Shown: positions 35,792-44,248 of the stretch, one piece after another
How positions within the stretch are numbered: position 1 is the first letter of the stretch
Layout: every line of letters begins with the position of its first letter
Assembly (NCBI RefSeq): GCF_013347965.1
Contig: NZ_CP048810.1
Span: forward strand, 1,240,001 to 1,304,000
Source of the DNA: Pseudomonas bijieensis
GTDB taxonomy: Bacteria > Pseudomonadota > Gammaproteobacteria > Pseudomonadales > Pseudomonadaceae
Direction: 5' to 3'
DNA length: 64,000 nt
The notes under the pieces: model-generated
Databases searched by the model: none
What the model was told of the DNA's origin: nothing
Seen by the model: only the letters and a program-made list of their open reading frames with translations
Position numbers and translations under genes: made by a program

Positions 35792-38328
35792 GCCGACGCC
35801 TCCTCTATGACTGACATGCACCCCGTGGCGAGGGAGCTTGCTCCCGCTGGGTTGCGCAGCGACCCCAAACAGGTTGAATACGATCTGCCTGACGCACCGA
35901 GGCGCCAGGTTTCGGGTCTGCTGCGCAGCCCAGCGGGAGCAAGCTCCCTCGCCACGGTACTCATTGTCCAACCGGCTCCGTTGCCGGCACCGCCTTGATC
36001 ACCGACCTGGGCGCTTGCAGACTCACGGGCGCCGCCCCCCGGGATCGCCCGGGCCGAGGCTGGCAGTTGCGGCGCCTGCATGTCCGGCAACGCCCAGCTG
36101 CGATCCGGTTGCAGCAGGCCCTGGGCGCGGCGCATGAAGTCGTAGCGGTTGAGGGTGATGCCACGGCCCGCCGCCGTGTCGCGGATGATGTAAGGCCGCA
36201 GGAACACCATCAGGTTGGTCTTGGTGATCTGTCGCCGCTCATTGCGAAACAGCGCACCGATACCGGGGATGGTCGACAGCCACGGCACCGCGTCGTTGCT
36301 CTGGCTGTAGCCATCCTGCAGCAACCCGCCAAGGACCATGATCTGCCCGTCGTCCAACAGGATGCTGGTGTCGATGGCACGCTTGTTGGTGACAATCCCC
36401 GTGGTGCTCGAGGCGCGGTTGTCGACGCTACTGACTTCCTGATAGATATCGAGCTTGACCGTACCGCCCTCGGAAATCTGCGGCCGGACATTGAGCTTCA
36501 AGCCCACCTCCTCGCGGGTCACGGTCTGGAACGGGTTGTTGCTGGTACCACCGCCACCGGTGACGTAGCTGCCGCTGACGAAGGGAATGGTCTGGCCGAC
36601 AAAAATGCTCGCCGCTTCGTTGTCCAGGGTCAGCAGGTTTGGCGTCGACAGCACGTTGGTGCCGCCCTTGCTCTTCAGCGCCCGGGCCAGGACCTTGAGG
36701 TCGAGGATCTTGCCGATGCCGGGAATGTCCACCGTGCCATTCACCACACCAAGGTTCAGGCCCTGGGGCAACACGTCGATGCTGGTCTTGCCGTTGAGGT
36801 TGAGCCCGGTACCACCAAGGTTGACCCCGCCGATCACCCCGCTGCCACCGAGGTTGCCGGTCTGCCATTGCACGCCGAATTCGCTGGCGTCGTCCTCGCC
36901 AACCTCGACGATCAGGCTCTCGATCACCACCTGGGCGCGGCGCTGGTCCAGCAGGTCGATGACTTCCCGCAGGTTGCGGTACAGCGGGTCCGGCGCCGAG
37001 ATCAGCAAGGTGTTGGTGGTGGCATCGGCCTGAATGGTCACGCCGCCAGCGCTGAAGGCGGTGCCCTGTTCGTTATTCGTCGAAGTGGTGGTGGAACCGT
37101 TGCTGCCCTGGGTGTAACCGTTGCCGCTGGATGATGCACTGCCGCTGGTGGTGGTGCTACTGGTGCCATCGCCACTGCTGCCCTGCCCGCTCTGGCCATT
37201 GGTGTTGCCACCCATGCCACTGAGCACCGAGCGCGAGTTGTCGTTGCCCTCGCCTTCGCTTTCCCCGGTGAGCAAGCCGCGCAGGGCCTGGGCCAGTTTG
37301 CCGGCCTGGGCGTTGCGCAGGTACACCACATGCAGGTTGCTCGGGTTGTTCTGGGCGTTATCGAGCTTGTAGATCAGGTTGCGCGCCAGTTCCGTACGCT
37401 CGGGGCTCCCCGCGCGAATGATGATGGAATTGGAGCGCGGGTCGCCGATCACGTTGATCTTCTGGGTCTGGTCACCGCCTTGGGTCTCCAGCAGGTCAGA
37501 GACCATTTGCGCGATGTCGACGGCGATGCCGTTGTGGACCGGTACCACGTCGGTGTCGATGGCACTCGGGGTGTCGATGCCTTCGATGAGCTGCGCCACC
37601 CGTGACAGGTTCTCGGCGTAGTCGGTGACGACAATGGTGTTGTTGCCCGGGTAGGCATTGATCGGGTTGTTCGGCGACACGATCGGGCGCAGCACCGGGA
37701 TCAGGTTCACCGCGTTTTCGTATTGCAGGCGGAAGGTGCGGGTCAGCATGCCGTTGCCGGCCGGTTTGTCGGCGCTGTAGATCGGCCCGCCCAGCAGCTT
37801 GGCGTCGGCCTCTGGCACCACTTGGGCGACGCCGCCGACATCCACCACGCTGAAGCCTTGCATGCGCAACGCCGCCAACAGCATGTCGTAGGCCTGGTGA
37901 GCCGGGACCTGGCCTTCGGAAACCAGCGTCAGGTTGCCCTTGACCCGCGGGTCCACCAGGAACTGCTGGCCGGTGGAGCGGGACAAGGCCCGCACCACTG
38001 CCTGGATATCCGCCTCGACGAAATTCAGCGTCACCGGTTGGTCACCCAGGGGCGTGCGTACCGGCGCACTGCTGCGTGGCTCTCGGGCACGGGCGGTGAG
38101 ATCGACCTGATGCCGCACCGCTGGCTTGCGTTCACGCAGGTCCTGGGCCCGCTGGCGATCCAGCAGTGCATCGCCACTGCGTTGGGTACTGCCCAGCGGA
38201 ATGCCCAGTTCGCTGTCCACCAGCAACGATGGCTGCGACGCGGGCGGCGCGCTGTTGCACGCACCCAACGCCAGCAACAACAACGGTGCAGCCTTGCGCC
38301 AATGACGTGGGTATCTGGCCCCTTTCAT
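35788..38328 (-). CDS. hxcQ: HxcQ, type II secretion lipo-secretin (GspD)
   Basis: This 846-residue outer-membrane secretin begins with a lipoprotein signal (LLLLALGAC, lipobox cysteine 24), consistent with P. aeruginosa HxcQ, which is a self-piloting lipo-secretin. Periplasmic N0-N3 domains (about 100-420) contain a Ser/Gly/Asn/Thr-rich linker (about 363-422). The secretin core includes VIESLIVEVGEDDASEFGVQW and a C-terminal VPWLSTIPGIGALFR. The final 50 or so residues (TVARELAPAGLR and onward) translate a REP element (35825-35957), so the C-terminal tail is probably acquired. The stop overlaps hxcR as ATGA, and the start overlaps the hxcZ end. Confidence 0.92.
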   Translation of the reverse strand: MKGARYPRHWRKAAPLLLLALGACNSAPPASQPSLLVDSELGIPLGSTQRSGDALLDRQRAQDLRERKPAVRHQVDLTARAREPRSSAPVRTPLGDQPVTLNFVEADIQAVVRALSRSTGQQFLVDPRVKGNLTLVSEGQVPAHQAYDMLLAALRMQGFSVVDVGGVAQVVPEADAKLLGGPIYSADKPAGNGMLTRTFRLQYENAVNLIPVLRPIVSPNNPINAYPGNNTIVVTDYAENLSRVAQLIEGIDTPSAIDTDVVPVHNGIAVDIAQMVSDLLETQGGDQTQKINVIGDPRSNSIIIRAGSPERTELARNLIYKLDNAQNNPSNLHVVYLRNAQAGKLAQALRGLLTGESEGEGNDNSRSVLSGMGGNTNGQSGQGSSGDGTSSTTTSGSASSSGNGYTQGSNGSTTTSTNNEQGTAFSAGGVTIQADATTNTLLISAPDPLYRNLREVIDLLDQRRAQVVIESLIVEVGEDDASEFGVQWQTGNLGGSGVIGGVNLGGTGLNLNGKTSIDVLPQGLNLGVVNGTVDIPGIGKILDLKVLARALKSKGGTNVLSTPNLLTLDNEAASIFVGQTIPFVSGSYVTGGGGTSNNPFQTVTREEVGLKLNVRPQISEGGTVKLDIYQEVSSVDNRASSTTGIVTNKRAIDTSILLDDGQIMVLGGLLQDGYSQSNDAVPWLSTIPGIGALFRNERRQITKTNLMVFLRPYIIRDTAAGRGITLNRYDFMRRAQGLLQPDRSWALPDMQAPQLPASARAIPGGGARESASAQVGDQGGAGNGAGWTMSTVARELAPAGLRSRPETWRLGASGRSYSTCLGSLRNPAGASSLATGCMSVIEEASA
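35825..35957. repeat. REP pair overlapping the hxcQ 3' end
   Basis: Arms gtggcgagggagcttgctcc and gggagcaagctccctcgcca lie entirely inside the hxcQ frame and encode most of its terminal 50 residues. Confidence 0.88.
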
Positions 38329-38900
38329 GAAGCTTCCTTAGCGCCTTGCGCCTGATCCATGCGAACGGTTCCGGACAGTGTGCCGGCGGTGTTGTCGGGG
38401 TTAGCGAGGTGGTCGGAATCGGTCGGGGTACGCTGCAAGCGGGCCTCGATCACTTCCAGGGAGAATTGCCGCGGGTTGCCCAACAGCCAGCTGATCACAG
38501 CCTCGGCGGGGGCCTTGTCGAACGTGAGCTGCCAGGCATTGGGGAGCTCGGTGCCGAGCGTTTGCAGTTGGTAGTGCTGGCTCAAGCCACTGGCGTCCAG
38601 GCTCTGGCGCAAGGCGGCTTCGAGGGGCTGGCCTGGTGCAGGCCCAGCGACGTCACGCAACAGCACTTCGAGGGCTTCGGCCTGTGAACGCAGCTTCGGG
38701 GTTTCGGCTTGCCAATAGGCGATGGTCTTGAGCGGCGGCTGGATCAGGGCGAGCCAGACCAGGCAACCGCCCAACACCAACGCAGCCAGGGCCACGGCGG
38801 CTTGTTCGCGCACGGCAAGTCCCTGCCAGAACGTGCGCAATCGCGTGCGAACGGTTTGCCAGCGCCCCCACGCCAGCGCCAGGGAGTGCTTATTCATCAT
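38325..38900 (-). CDS. hxcZ: HxcZ, type II secretion protein M (GspM)
   Basis: This roughly 191-residue inner-membrane protein has one helix (about 43-62, AAVALAALVLGGCLVWLAL) preceded by a short cytoplasmic segment, then a periplasmic domain of the GspM type. Two adjacent ATGs (38900 and 38897) are both possible starts; either overlaps the hxcY stop (38892-38890), giving coupled translation. The much longer open frame upstream is an hxcY shadow. HxcZ stabilises HxcY in the platform. Sequence is weakly conserved; position between hxcY and hxcQ decides the call. Confidence 0.85.
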   Translation of the reverse strand: MMNKHSLALAWGRWQTVRTRLRTFWQGLAVREQAAVALAALVLGGCLVWLALIQPPLKTIAYWQAETPKLRSQAEALEVLLRDVAGPAPGQPLEAALRQSLDASGLSQHYQLQTLGTELPNAWQLTFDKAPAEAVISWLLGNPRQFSLEVIEARLQRTPTDSDHLANPDNTAGTLSGTVRMDQAQGAKEAS

Positions 38901-40071
38901 CGGCGTCCGGATTCTCGTCGGGGGCGTCCTGACTGTCCTGGCCGACCGTTGCCGCTCGCAGGGTCCAGCCCTGGTCGATGGCAACGACGTCGATGCCAGC
39001 CTGGGCCAGGGGAATTTTCCAATCCTCTTCGGCGGTGGTTTTCTGCGCCTCGGCCACGACATTCAGGCGCAATTCACCGTTCTCGAACACCAGTGCCTGG
39101 ACATTGCCGCTCATGAAAGGCATGGCGCTGCCCGCCTGTTGCACCAGGCTGGAGAAGCGTTGGGCCGGGTCGCTCGCCGCACCGCTCTGGCGCGCAGCGA
39201 TTTGCTGGCGCGCCTGTTGCAACGGGTTGAGGATCACCGGCAGCTCGGGAAACGCCTGCTTCACCCGTTGGCTCATCTGCACCTTGAGCCGTTGGCCCTG
39301 GGCCGCTTCGCGGGCGGCGTAGAGGTTCAGCCCGACCACCCAGACCGCCAGCGCTGTCGCGCAGATTGCCGCCGCCCGGCCCCAACCGCCGCGCTCGACT
39401 GCATTGCGTGAAAGACCGGCATGCAAGCCCCAGCCCGGCGCCGGACCAGTCCAGCGCTGGGTGTCGGCCAAGGTACTGATCGACGGTTGCGGCGGCGCCT
39501 CTGCGACCCAATGCAACCCGGCCCCAATTTCCAGCAGCCATTCATCCAGCGCCTCTTCCTGCAACGGTTGCACCACAGCGTACTGAAGATCATGGCGCAC
39601 CAGCAGGTGGCCGTCCTCGATACAGGCCACCGGCCCCGACAGCACCGGCAAGGCGTAGGCCGCCGGATAGAGGCCGCGCAGCTTCATGCCGGCCTGGTGC
39701 GCAAGCCGGCCCAGGTGGGCGAGCGACTCACGGTCCAGCCAGGCGATTTGTACCTGCCCGTCGGTCCCACGCGGACTATGCGCCACTTGCATCTGCTCGC
39801 TGGCACCGAGCATCAGGGCCTGGGCCGCGCACGTCACCGCTGCGGTGATCCTGGCCGCTGGCAACAGTGGCAACTCCAGGCGGGTCAGCAAACTGTCGCG
39901 GGGATGAAGGAAGCATTCCACCGAAATATTCTTGGCGCCTTGGCCCAATGCTCGCAGGCTGCCGCGGCCCTGTTCGCGGACCTGGCCCTGACGATCCAGC
40001 CAGGCGAAGGCCATCTCGCTGTCGAGATCCAGGCTGCCCAGCGGTGCCAGGGCGATGCGCAAGCGCGTCAT
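38890..40071 (-). CDS. hxcY: HxcY, type II secretion protein L (GspL)
   Basis: This 393-residue protein has an actin-like cytoplasmic domain (1-240), one membrane helix (about 252-270, AICATALAVWVVGLNLYAA) and a periplasmic ferredoxin-like domain. It links the HxcR ATPase to the platform. The ATG at 40071 overlaps the hxcX stop as ATGA and follows AAGGGTGG. The C-terminus is acidic (DAPDENPDADDE). Confidence 0.87.
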   Translation of the reverse strand: MTRLRIALAPLGSLDLDSEMAFAWLDRQGQVREQGRGSLRALGQGAKNISVECFLHPRDSLLTRLELPLLPAARITAAVTCAAQALMLGASEQMQVAHSPRGTDGQVQIAWLDRESLAHLGRLAHQAGMKLRGLYPAAYALPVLSGPVACIEDGHLLVRHDLQYAVVQPLQEEALDEWLLEIGAGLHWVAEAPPQPSISTLADTQRWTGPAPGWGLHAGLSRNAVERGGWGRAAAICATALAVWVVGLNLYAAREAAQGQRLKVQMSQRVKQAFPELPVILNPLQQARQQIAARQSGAASDPAQRFSSLVQQAGSAMPFMSGNVQALVFENGELRLNVVAEAQKTTAEEDWKIPLAQAGIDVVAIDQGWTLRAATVGQDSQDAPDENPDADDE

Positions 40072-41054
40072 ACGCCCACCCTTGACCAAATTACCTGGGG
40101 CAAGCGGTCCTCGGTACGTTGCAGCAAAGCTTCCAGTTCAACCCGCCGCTGACCGCTGCGCGCCTGGCCGCGCAGGCGGAACCAGTCGCTGGTGATGCCG
40201 ACCTTGACGCTGGCAGTGTCCAGTTCCGGCATGCGCAGGCGATTGACGAAATCGCCGCGATTGATAAACCAGTGACCGCCGTCGCGCTCCCGGACCAGCG
40301 CCTCGGCCCGTTGCAGCGACAACCCCGGCACGTAGGCGGCCAGCACCGGAGCACTGGCGGTGTTGCCATTGAGCCAAGTGTTGGTCGGCAGGATCGTCAC
40401 GTAAGGCGCCAGTGTTTCCAGCAACCGCGCCGTGACGCCCTTGACGCTGCGCAGGTCTTGCAAGGTGCGCAGCATCGGGCGCGTCGGCGCCAGCGCCCTG
40501 TTGGCGGCCTGGGGCGAGGTGTCCCGGCCGCTGTCGAAGGTATTGCCCTTTGGCGCTTGTTCCACCCGCTGCGGATTCAACAGGCGCGGATAAGCCTCGA
40601 CGACCCTTTCGACGATGCGCCTGCGGACCGTCGCAGCAACCCCAAGCTGCTCGCACAAGCGTTCGAAGGCGCGCACTTGTTCCTCATCCACCTGTTCATT
40701 GGCGACGAGGTTGCGCAGGTTGAACTTGCCTTGCTCATCTTCCAGCTGGCCTTCGAACGGCGTGTCGATCTGGCCTGATTCCGGCATCACGATAGGTTTC
40801 GCCCAGGGTTGGCCGAAGCGCGTCAGTGGATCGCGCTGACGGGCGTCCCAGAGCAACTGGCGACTCAGTTGCAGGCCGCCCTGCAACCGCGCTGTACCCT
40901 GGACGCGCAACTGCTCGGCCTCCAGGCTGCGGGTGAACAGGGTCTGGCGGGTCAGCATGCCGCCAGCGATGACCGCTACCACAGCGGCAATCAGCAAGGC
41001 ACTGATGACCGCCATGCCGCGCTGCTTCGCCGCGAGGGGCGAATCCGTTCGCAT
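40068..41054 (-). CDS. hxcX: HxcX, minor pseudopilin K (GspK)
   Basis: This 328-residue protein has an atypical prepilin N-terminus: a basic leader ending KQRG, then MAVISALLIAAVVAVIAGGML, a helix typical of GspK, which lacks Glu5. The large globular domain with a helical insert is characteristic of the family. GspK caps the pseudopilus with GspI and GspJ. The start at ATG 41054 follows AAGGG; a GTG at 41057 is one codon upstream. It follows hxcT by about 8 bases. Confidence 0.88.
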   Translation of the reverse strand: MRTDSPLAAKQRGMAVISALLIAAVVAVIAGGMLTRQTLFTRSLEAEQLRVQGTARLQGGLQLSRQLLWDARQRDPLTRFGQPWAKPIVMPESGQIDTPFEGQLEDEQGKFNLRNLVANEQVDEEQVRAFERLCEQLGVAATVRRRIVERVVEAYPRLLNPQRVEQAPKGNTFDSGRDTSPQAANRALAPTRPMLRTLQDLRSVKGVTARLLETLAPYVTILPTNTWLNGNTASAPVLAAYVPGLSLQRAEALVRERDGGHWFINRGDFVNRLRMPELDTASVKVGITSDWFRLRGQARSGQRRVELEALLQRTEDRLPQVIWSRVGV

Positions 41055-41062
41055 CACGGCCC

Positions 41063-41512
41063 TTACAACTGCCAGGAGCCAATGTCGGCATTCACGCCGT
41101 CGCCGTCAGGCTGGCCGTCGGCCCCCAGGGAAAAGATGTCGACTTCGCCGTTGGCGCCGGGGTTGAGGTAGTTATAAGGACGGCCCCATGGGTCGTTGGG
41201 CAAGCGCTCCAGATAAGAGCGCCAGGTGCTGTTTTTCGCATCGGCCGGCTTTTCCACCAGCACCTTGAGGCCCTGGTTCATGCTCGGGTAACTGCCGTGG
41301 TCCAGGCGATACAGCTTCAAGGCTTGCATCAGGCCGCCAATGTCCTGTTTCGCCGCCGTTGCCCGGGCCTGGTCGGGACGATCGAGGACCTTGGGCACCA
41401 CCATCGCCGCCAGAATGCCGAGAATCACCACCACGACCATGATTTCGATCAGGGTGAACCCCAGTTGCCCGCGAGGGCCTTGGGAACGGGCGTTGTAACG
41501 GGCGATCTGCAT
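41063..41512 (-). CDS. hxcT: HxcT, major pseudopilin (GspG)
   Basis: This 149-residue pseudopilin precursor has a leader of about 18 residues ending RGQLG, followed by FTLIEIMVVVVILGILAAMVVP, with Glu5. The C-terminal half has the GspG calcium-loop region NDPWGRPYNYLNPG and the ending SLGADGQPDGDGVNADIGSW. The prepilin peptidase cuts after Gly. The start at 41512 is the first ATG that gives a normal leader. First gene of the leftward hxcT-X-Y-Z-Q-R-S operon, divergent from hxcV. Confidence 0.9.
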   Translation of the reverse strand: MQIARYNARSQGPRGQLGFTLIEIMVVVVILGILAAMVVPKVLDRPDQARATAAKQDIGGLMQALKLYRLDHGSYPSMNQGLKVLVEKPADAKNSTWRSYLERLPNDPWGRPYNYLNPGANGEVDIFSLGADGQPDGDGVNADIGSWQL

Positions 41513-41661
41513 CTCGACGGTCCTTCGCTGGATTCGATTCGAGGCGCAGTGTTGCAAGAAAATATGTCAGTGATATTGAAATTGCTCAGGAGCTTGCGTC
41601 GTCAATCGGTCATGAACGTGGACTAGCCTTGAGGGCTGCCTTCGCCCATCGAGCCCGCGCC

Positions 41662-42039
41662 ATGCCACGCCCTGCGCTACAAGCCGGCTTCACCCTGATC
41701 GAAGTGCTGGTGGCCCTGGCGATCATCGCCGTGGCCATGTCGGCCGCTGTGCGCGTGGCCGCAGTGATGACCCAGAGCAACGGCCTGCTGCGCGACAAAT
41801 CCATCGCCTTGTTGGCCGCCCGCAGCCAACTGGCACAGTTGCGCTTGGAAGGACGGTTTGCCCAGGGTTCGAAAGTGTTCGAGTGTGACCAGGGGCGACT
41901 GTTGCTGCGTTGCGAACAGAACCTGCGCCCGGCGGAAAATGGTCGGATGTTGCGGGTTGAGCTGACCGTGTCGGACCGCAGTCGCGAAGCACCACCGTTG
42001 GCGCGATTGGAGACGTTGGTCAGCCGAGAGAAACCTTGA
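41662..42039 (+). CDS. hxcV: HxcV, minor pseudopilin I (GspI)
   Basis: This 125-residue pseudopilin has leader MPRPALQAG, then FTLIEVLVALAIIAVAMSAAVRV with Glu5, and a compact globular part with two cysteines (FECDQ and LRCEQ), as usual for GspI. The ATG at 41662 is preferred over an upstream TTG because it gives the normal short leader. It is divergent from hxcT and convergent with hxcP, as in P. aeruginosa. Confidence 0.85.
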   Translation: MPRPALQAGFTLIEVLVALAIIAVAMSAAVRVAAVMTQSNGLLRDKSIALLAARSQLAQLRLEGRFAQGSKVFECDQGRLLLRCEQNLRPAENGRMLRVELTVSDRSREAPPLARLETLVSREKP

Positions 42040-42080
42040 GCGGTGTGGGCTAACACATCCTCTGTGGCGAGAGGTTTATC

Positions 42081-42186
42081 TGTGGGAGCAAGGCTTGTGT
42101 GGGAGCAAGGCTTGCCCGCGATACAGGCGCCTCATTTCTTCGGAGACTGCGTCGTCTTCATCGCGGGCAAACCTTGCTCCCACAGG
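42081..42186. repeat. REP element with a duplicated arm start, overlapping the hxcP 3' end
   Basis: The left arm start tgtgggagcaaggctt occurs twice, 16 bases apart (42081 and 42097). The right arm gcgggcaaaccttgctccca ends near 42186, inside hxcP. Confidence 0.8.
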
Positions 42187-42602
42187 GAAGGCAAACTCAC
42201 TGAGTCCGGCAACCGGGCGAGGACCAGCCGGGTCTGCTCGTTACCCCGCTCGATCACCACCGCCTGTGCCTCGATCGCCACCAACCGTACCCCTTGGGCC
42301 ACGCGTTCACCGACCAGGAAACTGCGCGGCGGTCCGTCGTTGAGGCTGAGGATCGCCACGGGTGCGCGAGTGCCGGCCATCACGCCGCTGACCTTGATGT
42401 CCACCGGTGCCGGCTGGTTGGAGAACCATTGCAGCGCCGGGTTATCGGAACGCTCGGCCAGGCGTTGCGGGGCGACATCCGGCGTGCGCGACTCGGCCGA
42501 TGTCAGCAGCAGCGAAGACCAGGTCGCCACCCCGGCCAACGCCGCCAACAGGCCCACCGCCTGAACGATTTGCGCCGGGGACACACGCTCGATGAACGCC
42601 AT
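42132..42602 (-). CDS. hxcP: HxcP, type II secretion inner-membrane protein C (GspC)
   Basis: This 156-residue protein has an N-terminal membrane helix (IVQAVGLLAALAGVATWSSLLL) and a periplasmic HR domain (VSGVMAGTRAPVAILSLNDGPPRSFLVGERV) that contacts the secretin. The ATG at 42602 follows AAGGAG. It ends soon after the HR domain without a PDZ domain, as in HxcP/XcpP-like short forms. The last 18 residues (SLWEQGLPAMKTTQSPKK) are translated from a REP element and look acquired. Its neighbours hxcV and hxcU flank it on the other strand. Confidence 0.85.
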   Translation of the reverse strand: MAFIERVSPAQIVQAVGLLAALAGVATWSSLLLTSAESRTPDVAPQRLAERSDNPALQWFSNQPAPVDIKVSGVMAGTRAPVAILSLNDGPPRSFLVGERVAQGVRLVAIEAQAVVIERGNEQTRLVLARLPDSVSLPSLWEQGLPAMKTTQSPKK

Positions 42603-42660
42603 GGCCTGAATCTCCTTTTTGATTCCAGCCTGCAGCGTACGCGCCAATTCTCTCCGTTTT

Positions 42661-42678
42661 ATTTCACATCCCTATCAT
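42661..42678 (+). promoter_or_regulatory. Candidate Pho box upstream of hxcU
   Basis: ATTTCAC-ATCC-CTATCAT keeps the 7-4-7 spacing of PhoB sites; the second half matches CTGTCAT at 6 of 7 positions. It lies about 40 bp before hxcU and also upstream of the divergent hxcP. Confidence 0.35.
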
Positions 42679-42717
42679 CTTCACCGTGCAGGATGACTCT
42701 CACGCAAAGGAGCGCCC

Positions 42718-43170
42718 ATGAACCTCGGCAAGCAACGCGGTTTCACCCTGATCGAACTGATGGTGGTGCTGGTGATCATCGGCATCGCCAGCGCCGCTGT
42801 GAGCCTGAGTATCAAGCCGGATCCGTTGAAGTTGCTGCGTCAGGATGGCGAACGGCTGGTGCAGCTGTTGCAACTGGCCCAGACCGAAGCGCGCACCGAC
42901 GGGCGGCCGATTACCTGGCGCTGGGACGCCAAGGGCTTTGGCTTCAGTCGCCGCTCCGATCAAGGCGCCGGGTTGGATCGCTTCAAGGACGACCCGCAAC
43001 TGCATCCACGGCGCTGGCAGAGCCCATCGATGGAGGTTCGCGTGGAGCCCAGGCAACGGGTGGTGTTGAATGCCGAATGGATCGGCGAACCCTTGCAGAT
43101 CCGTCTGTCGGACGGCCAGAACAGTCTCACTGTGCAACGCAGTGCCGCCGGGCGGGTGCAACTCCAATGA
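42718..43170 (+). CDS. hxcU: HxcU, minor pseudopilin H (GspH)
   Basis: This 150-residue pseudopilin has a very short leader MNLGKQRG and then FTLIELMVVLVIIGIASAAVS with Glu5. The C-terminal globular part is of the GspH type (QDGERLVQLLQLAQTEARTDGR). An AAAGGAG site precedes the ATG. The stop overlaps the hxcW start as ATGA. Confidence 0.88.
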   Translation: MNLGKQRGFTLIELMVVLVIIGIASAAVSLSIKPDPLKLLRQDGERLVQLLQLAQTEARTDGRPITWRWDAKGFGFSRRSDQGAGLDRFKDDPQLHPRRWQSPSMEVRVEPRQRVVLNAEWIGEPLQIRLSDGQNSLTVQRSAAGRVQLQ

Positions 43171-43778
43171 GCACGCGGCAGACGGGTTTCACCTTGCTGG
43201 AAGTGATGGTGGCGATCCTGCTGATGGCGGTGGTCAGCCTGATCGCCTGGCGCGGGCTGGACAGCGTGACCCGTGCCGACAGCCACTTGCAGGCCAGTAC
43301 CGAACAGACTGAAGCCTTACTGCGGGTGTTGAACCAACTGGAACGCGACGTCGCCTTGCGCGCCAGCATCGAACTGAGTGAACCGGTAAAACCCGACGTC
43401 GACGACCAGCCCTCGACCGCCCCGCCCGCCCTCACCGTGCGCAGCACTGAAGGCCGGGGGTTTCGCCTGGATGTGATCCGCGTGGCGGCGGCCCGGGAAG
43501 GCGAGTTGCAGCGAGTGCGCTGGTGGCTCAAAGGCGACACGCTTTACCGCGCCCAGGGCCAGGCTCGCGATCGCTACCCATTGCCAGCACCCGGCCCGGG
43601 CGTGGCCGTGCTCAGTGACGTCAGCGACGCCGGGCTACGGTTCTGGGACACGGAAAAAGGTTGGCGCAAGCTCAGCGGCAACCGTCAGGAAAACCCGATG
43701 GGCATCGAGGTCAGCCTGACCCGCCAGACACCTCAAGGCGTCGAGGAATATCGGCAAGTACTAGGGCCACTGGAATAA
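43167..43778 (+). CDS. hxcW: HxcW, minor pseudopilin J (GspJ)
   Basis: This 203-residue pseudopilin has leader MSTRQTG, then FTLLEVMVAILLMAVVSLIAWRG with Glu5, and a GspJ-type domain (RVLNQLERDV, RVRWWLKGDTLYR). It belongs to the pseudopilus tip with HxcV and HxcX. The start at 43167 overlaps the hxcU stop; a longer frame in the same phase is open upstream but has no prepilin logic. Confidence 0.88.
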   Translation: MSTRQTGFTLLEVMVAILLMAVVSLIAWRGLDSVTRADSHLQASTEQTEALLRVLNQLERDVALRASIELSEPVKPDVDDQPSTAPPALTVRSTEGRGFRLDVIRVAAAREGELQRVRWWLKGDTLYRAQGQARDRYPLPAPGPGVAVLSDVSDAGLRFWDTEKGWRKLSGNRQENPMGIEVSLTRQTPQGVEEYRQVLGPLE

Positions 43779-43797
43779 GCCAAACAACACAGTCCCT

Positions 43798-44224
43798 TGT
43801 GGGAGCGAGCTTGCTCGGGATAGCGGTGGGTCTGTTAGAGGTGATCTCGGATGTGCCGGCCCCATCGCGAGCAGGCTCGCTCCCACAGGGTTATTGGATG
43901 ACCTCAATATTTCGGCACAACACAGGCCCTCTGTGGGAGCGAGCCTGCTCGCGATAGCGGTGGGTCTGCTGGAGGTGATGTCGAATGTGCCGGCCCCATC
44001 GCGAGCAGGCTCGCTCCCACAGGGTTATTGGATGACCTCAATATTTCGGCACAACACAGGCCCTCTGTGGGAGCGAGCTTGCTCGGGATAGCGGTGGGTC
44101 TGTTAGAGGTGATCTCGGATGTGCCGGCCCCATCGCGAGCAGGCTCGCTCCCACAGGGTTATTGGATGACCTCAATATTTCGGCACAACACAGGCCCTCT
44201 GTGGGAGCGAGCCTGCTCGCGATG
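43798..44224. repeat. Tandem 134-bp REP-bearing repeat array (BIME-2 like), about 3.2 copies
   Basis: Units begin at 43798, 43932, 44066 and 44200 (partial), exactly 134 bases apart. Each holds two inverted REP arms plus a spacer reading through gacctcaatatttcggcaca. Units 1 and 3 share variants (agcttgctcggga, tgttagagg) that differ from unit 2 (agcctgctcgcga, tgctggagg), an alternating pattern. It fills the gap between hxcW and vreR. Small apparent ORFs in it are translations of the repeats. Confidence 0.92.
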
Positions 44225-44248
44225 AGGCCCGCCCAGGCGCCGCCGGCC

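Noticed and set aside
42294..43166. N-terminal extension of hxcW in the same frame
   Set aside because: It crosses hxcP and hxcU on their own frames, and the prepilin leader of HxcW begins at 43167.
43798..44224. CRISPR-like array
   Set aside because: The period is 134 bp, the units are nearly identical throughout with no unique spacers, and each unit holds REP palindromes.
43894..44225. Three similar short frames (about 65 codons) in the repeat array
   Set aside because: They are translations of the 134-bp REP units and not genes.
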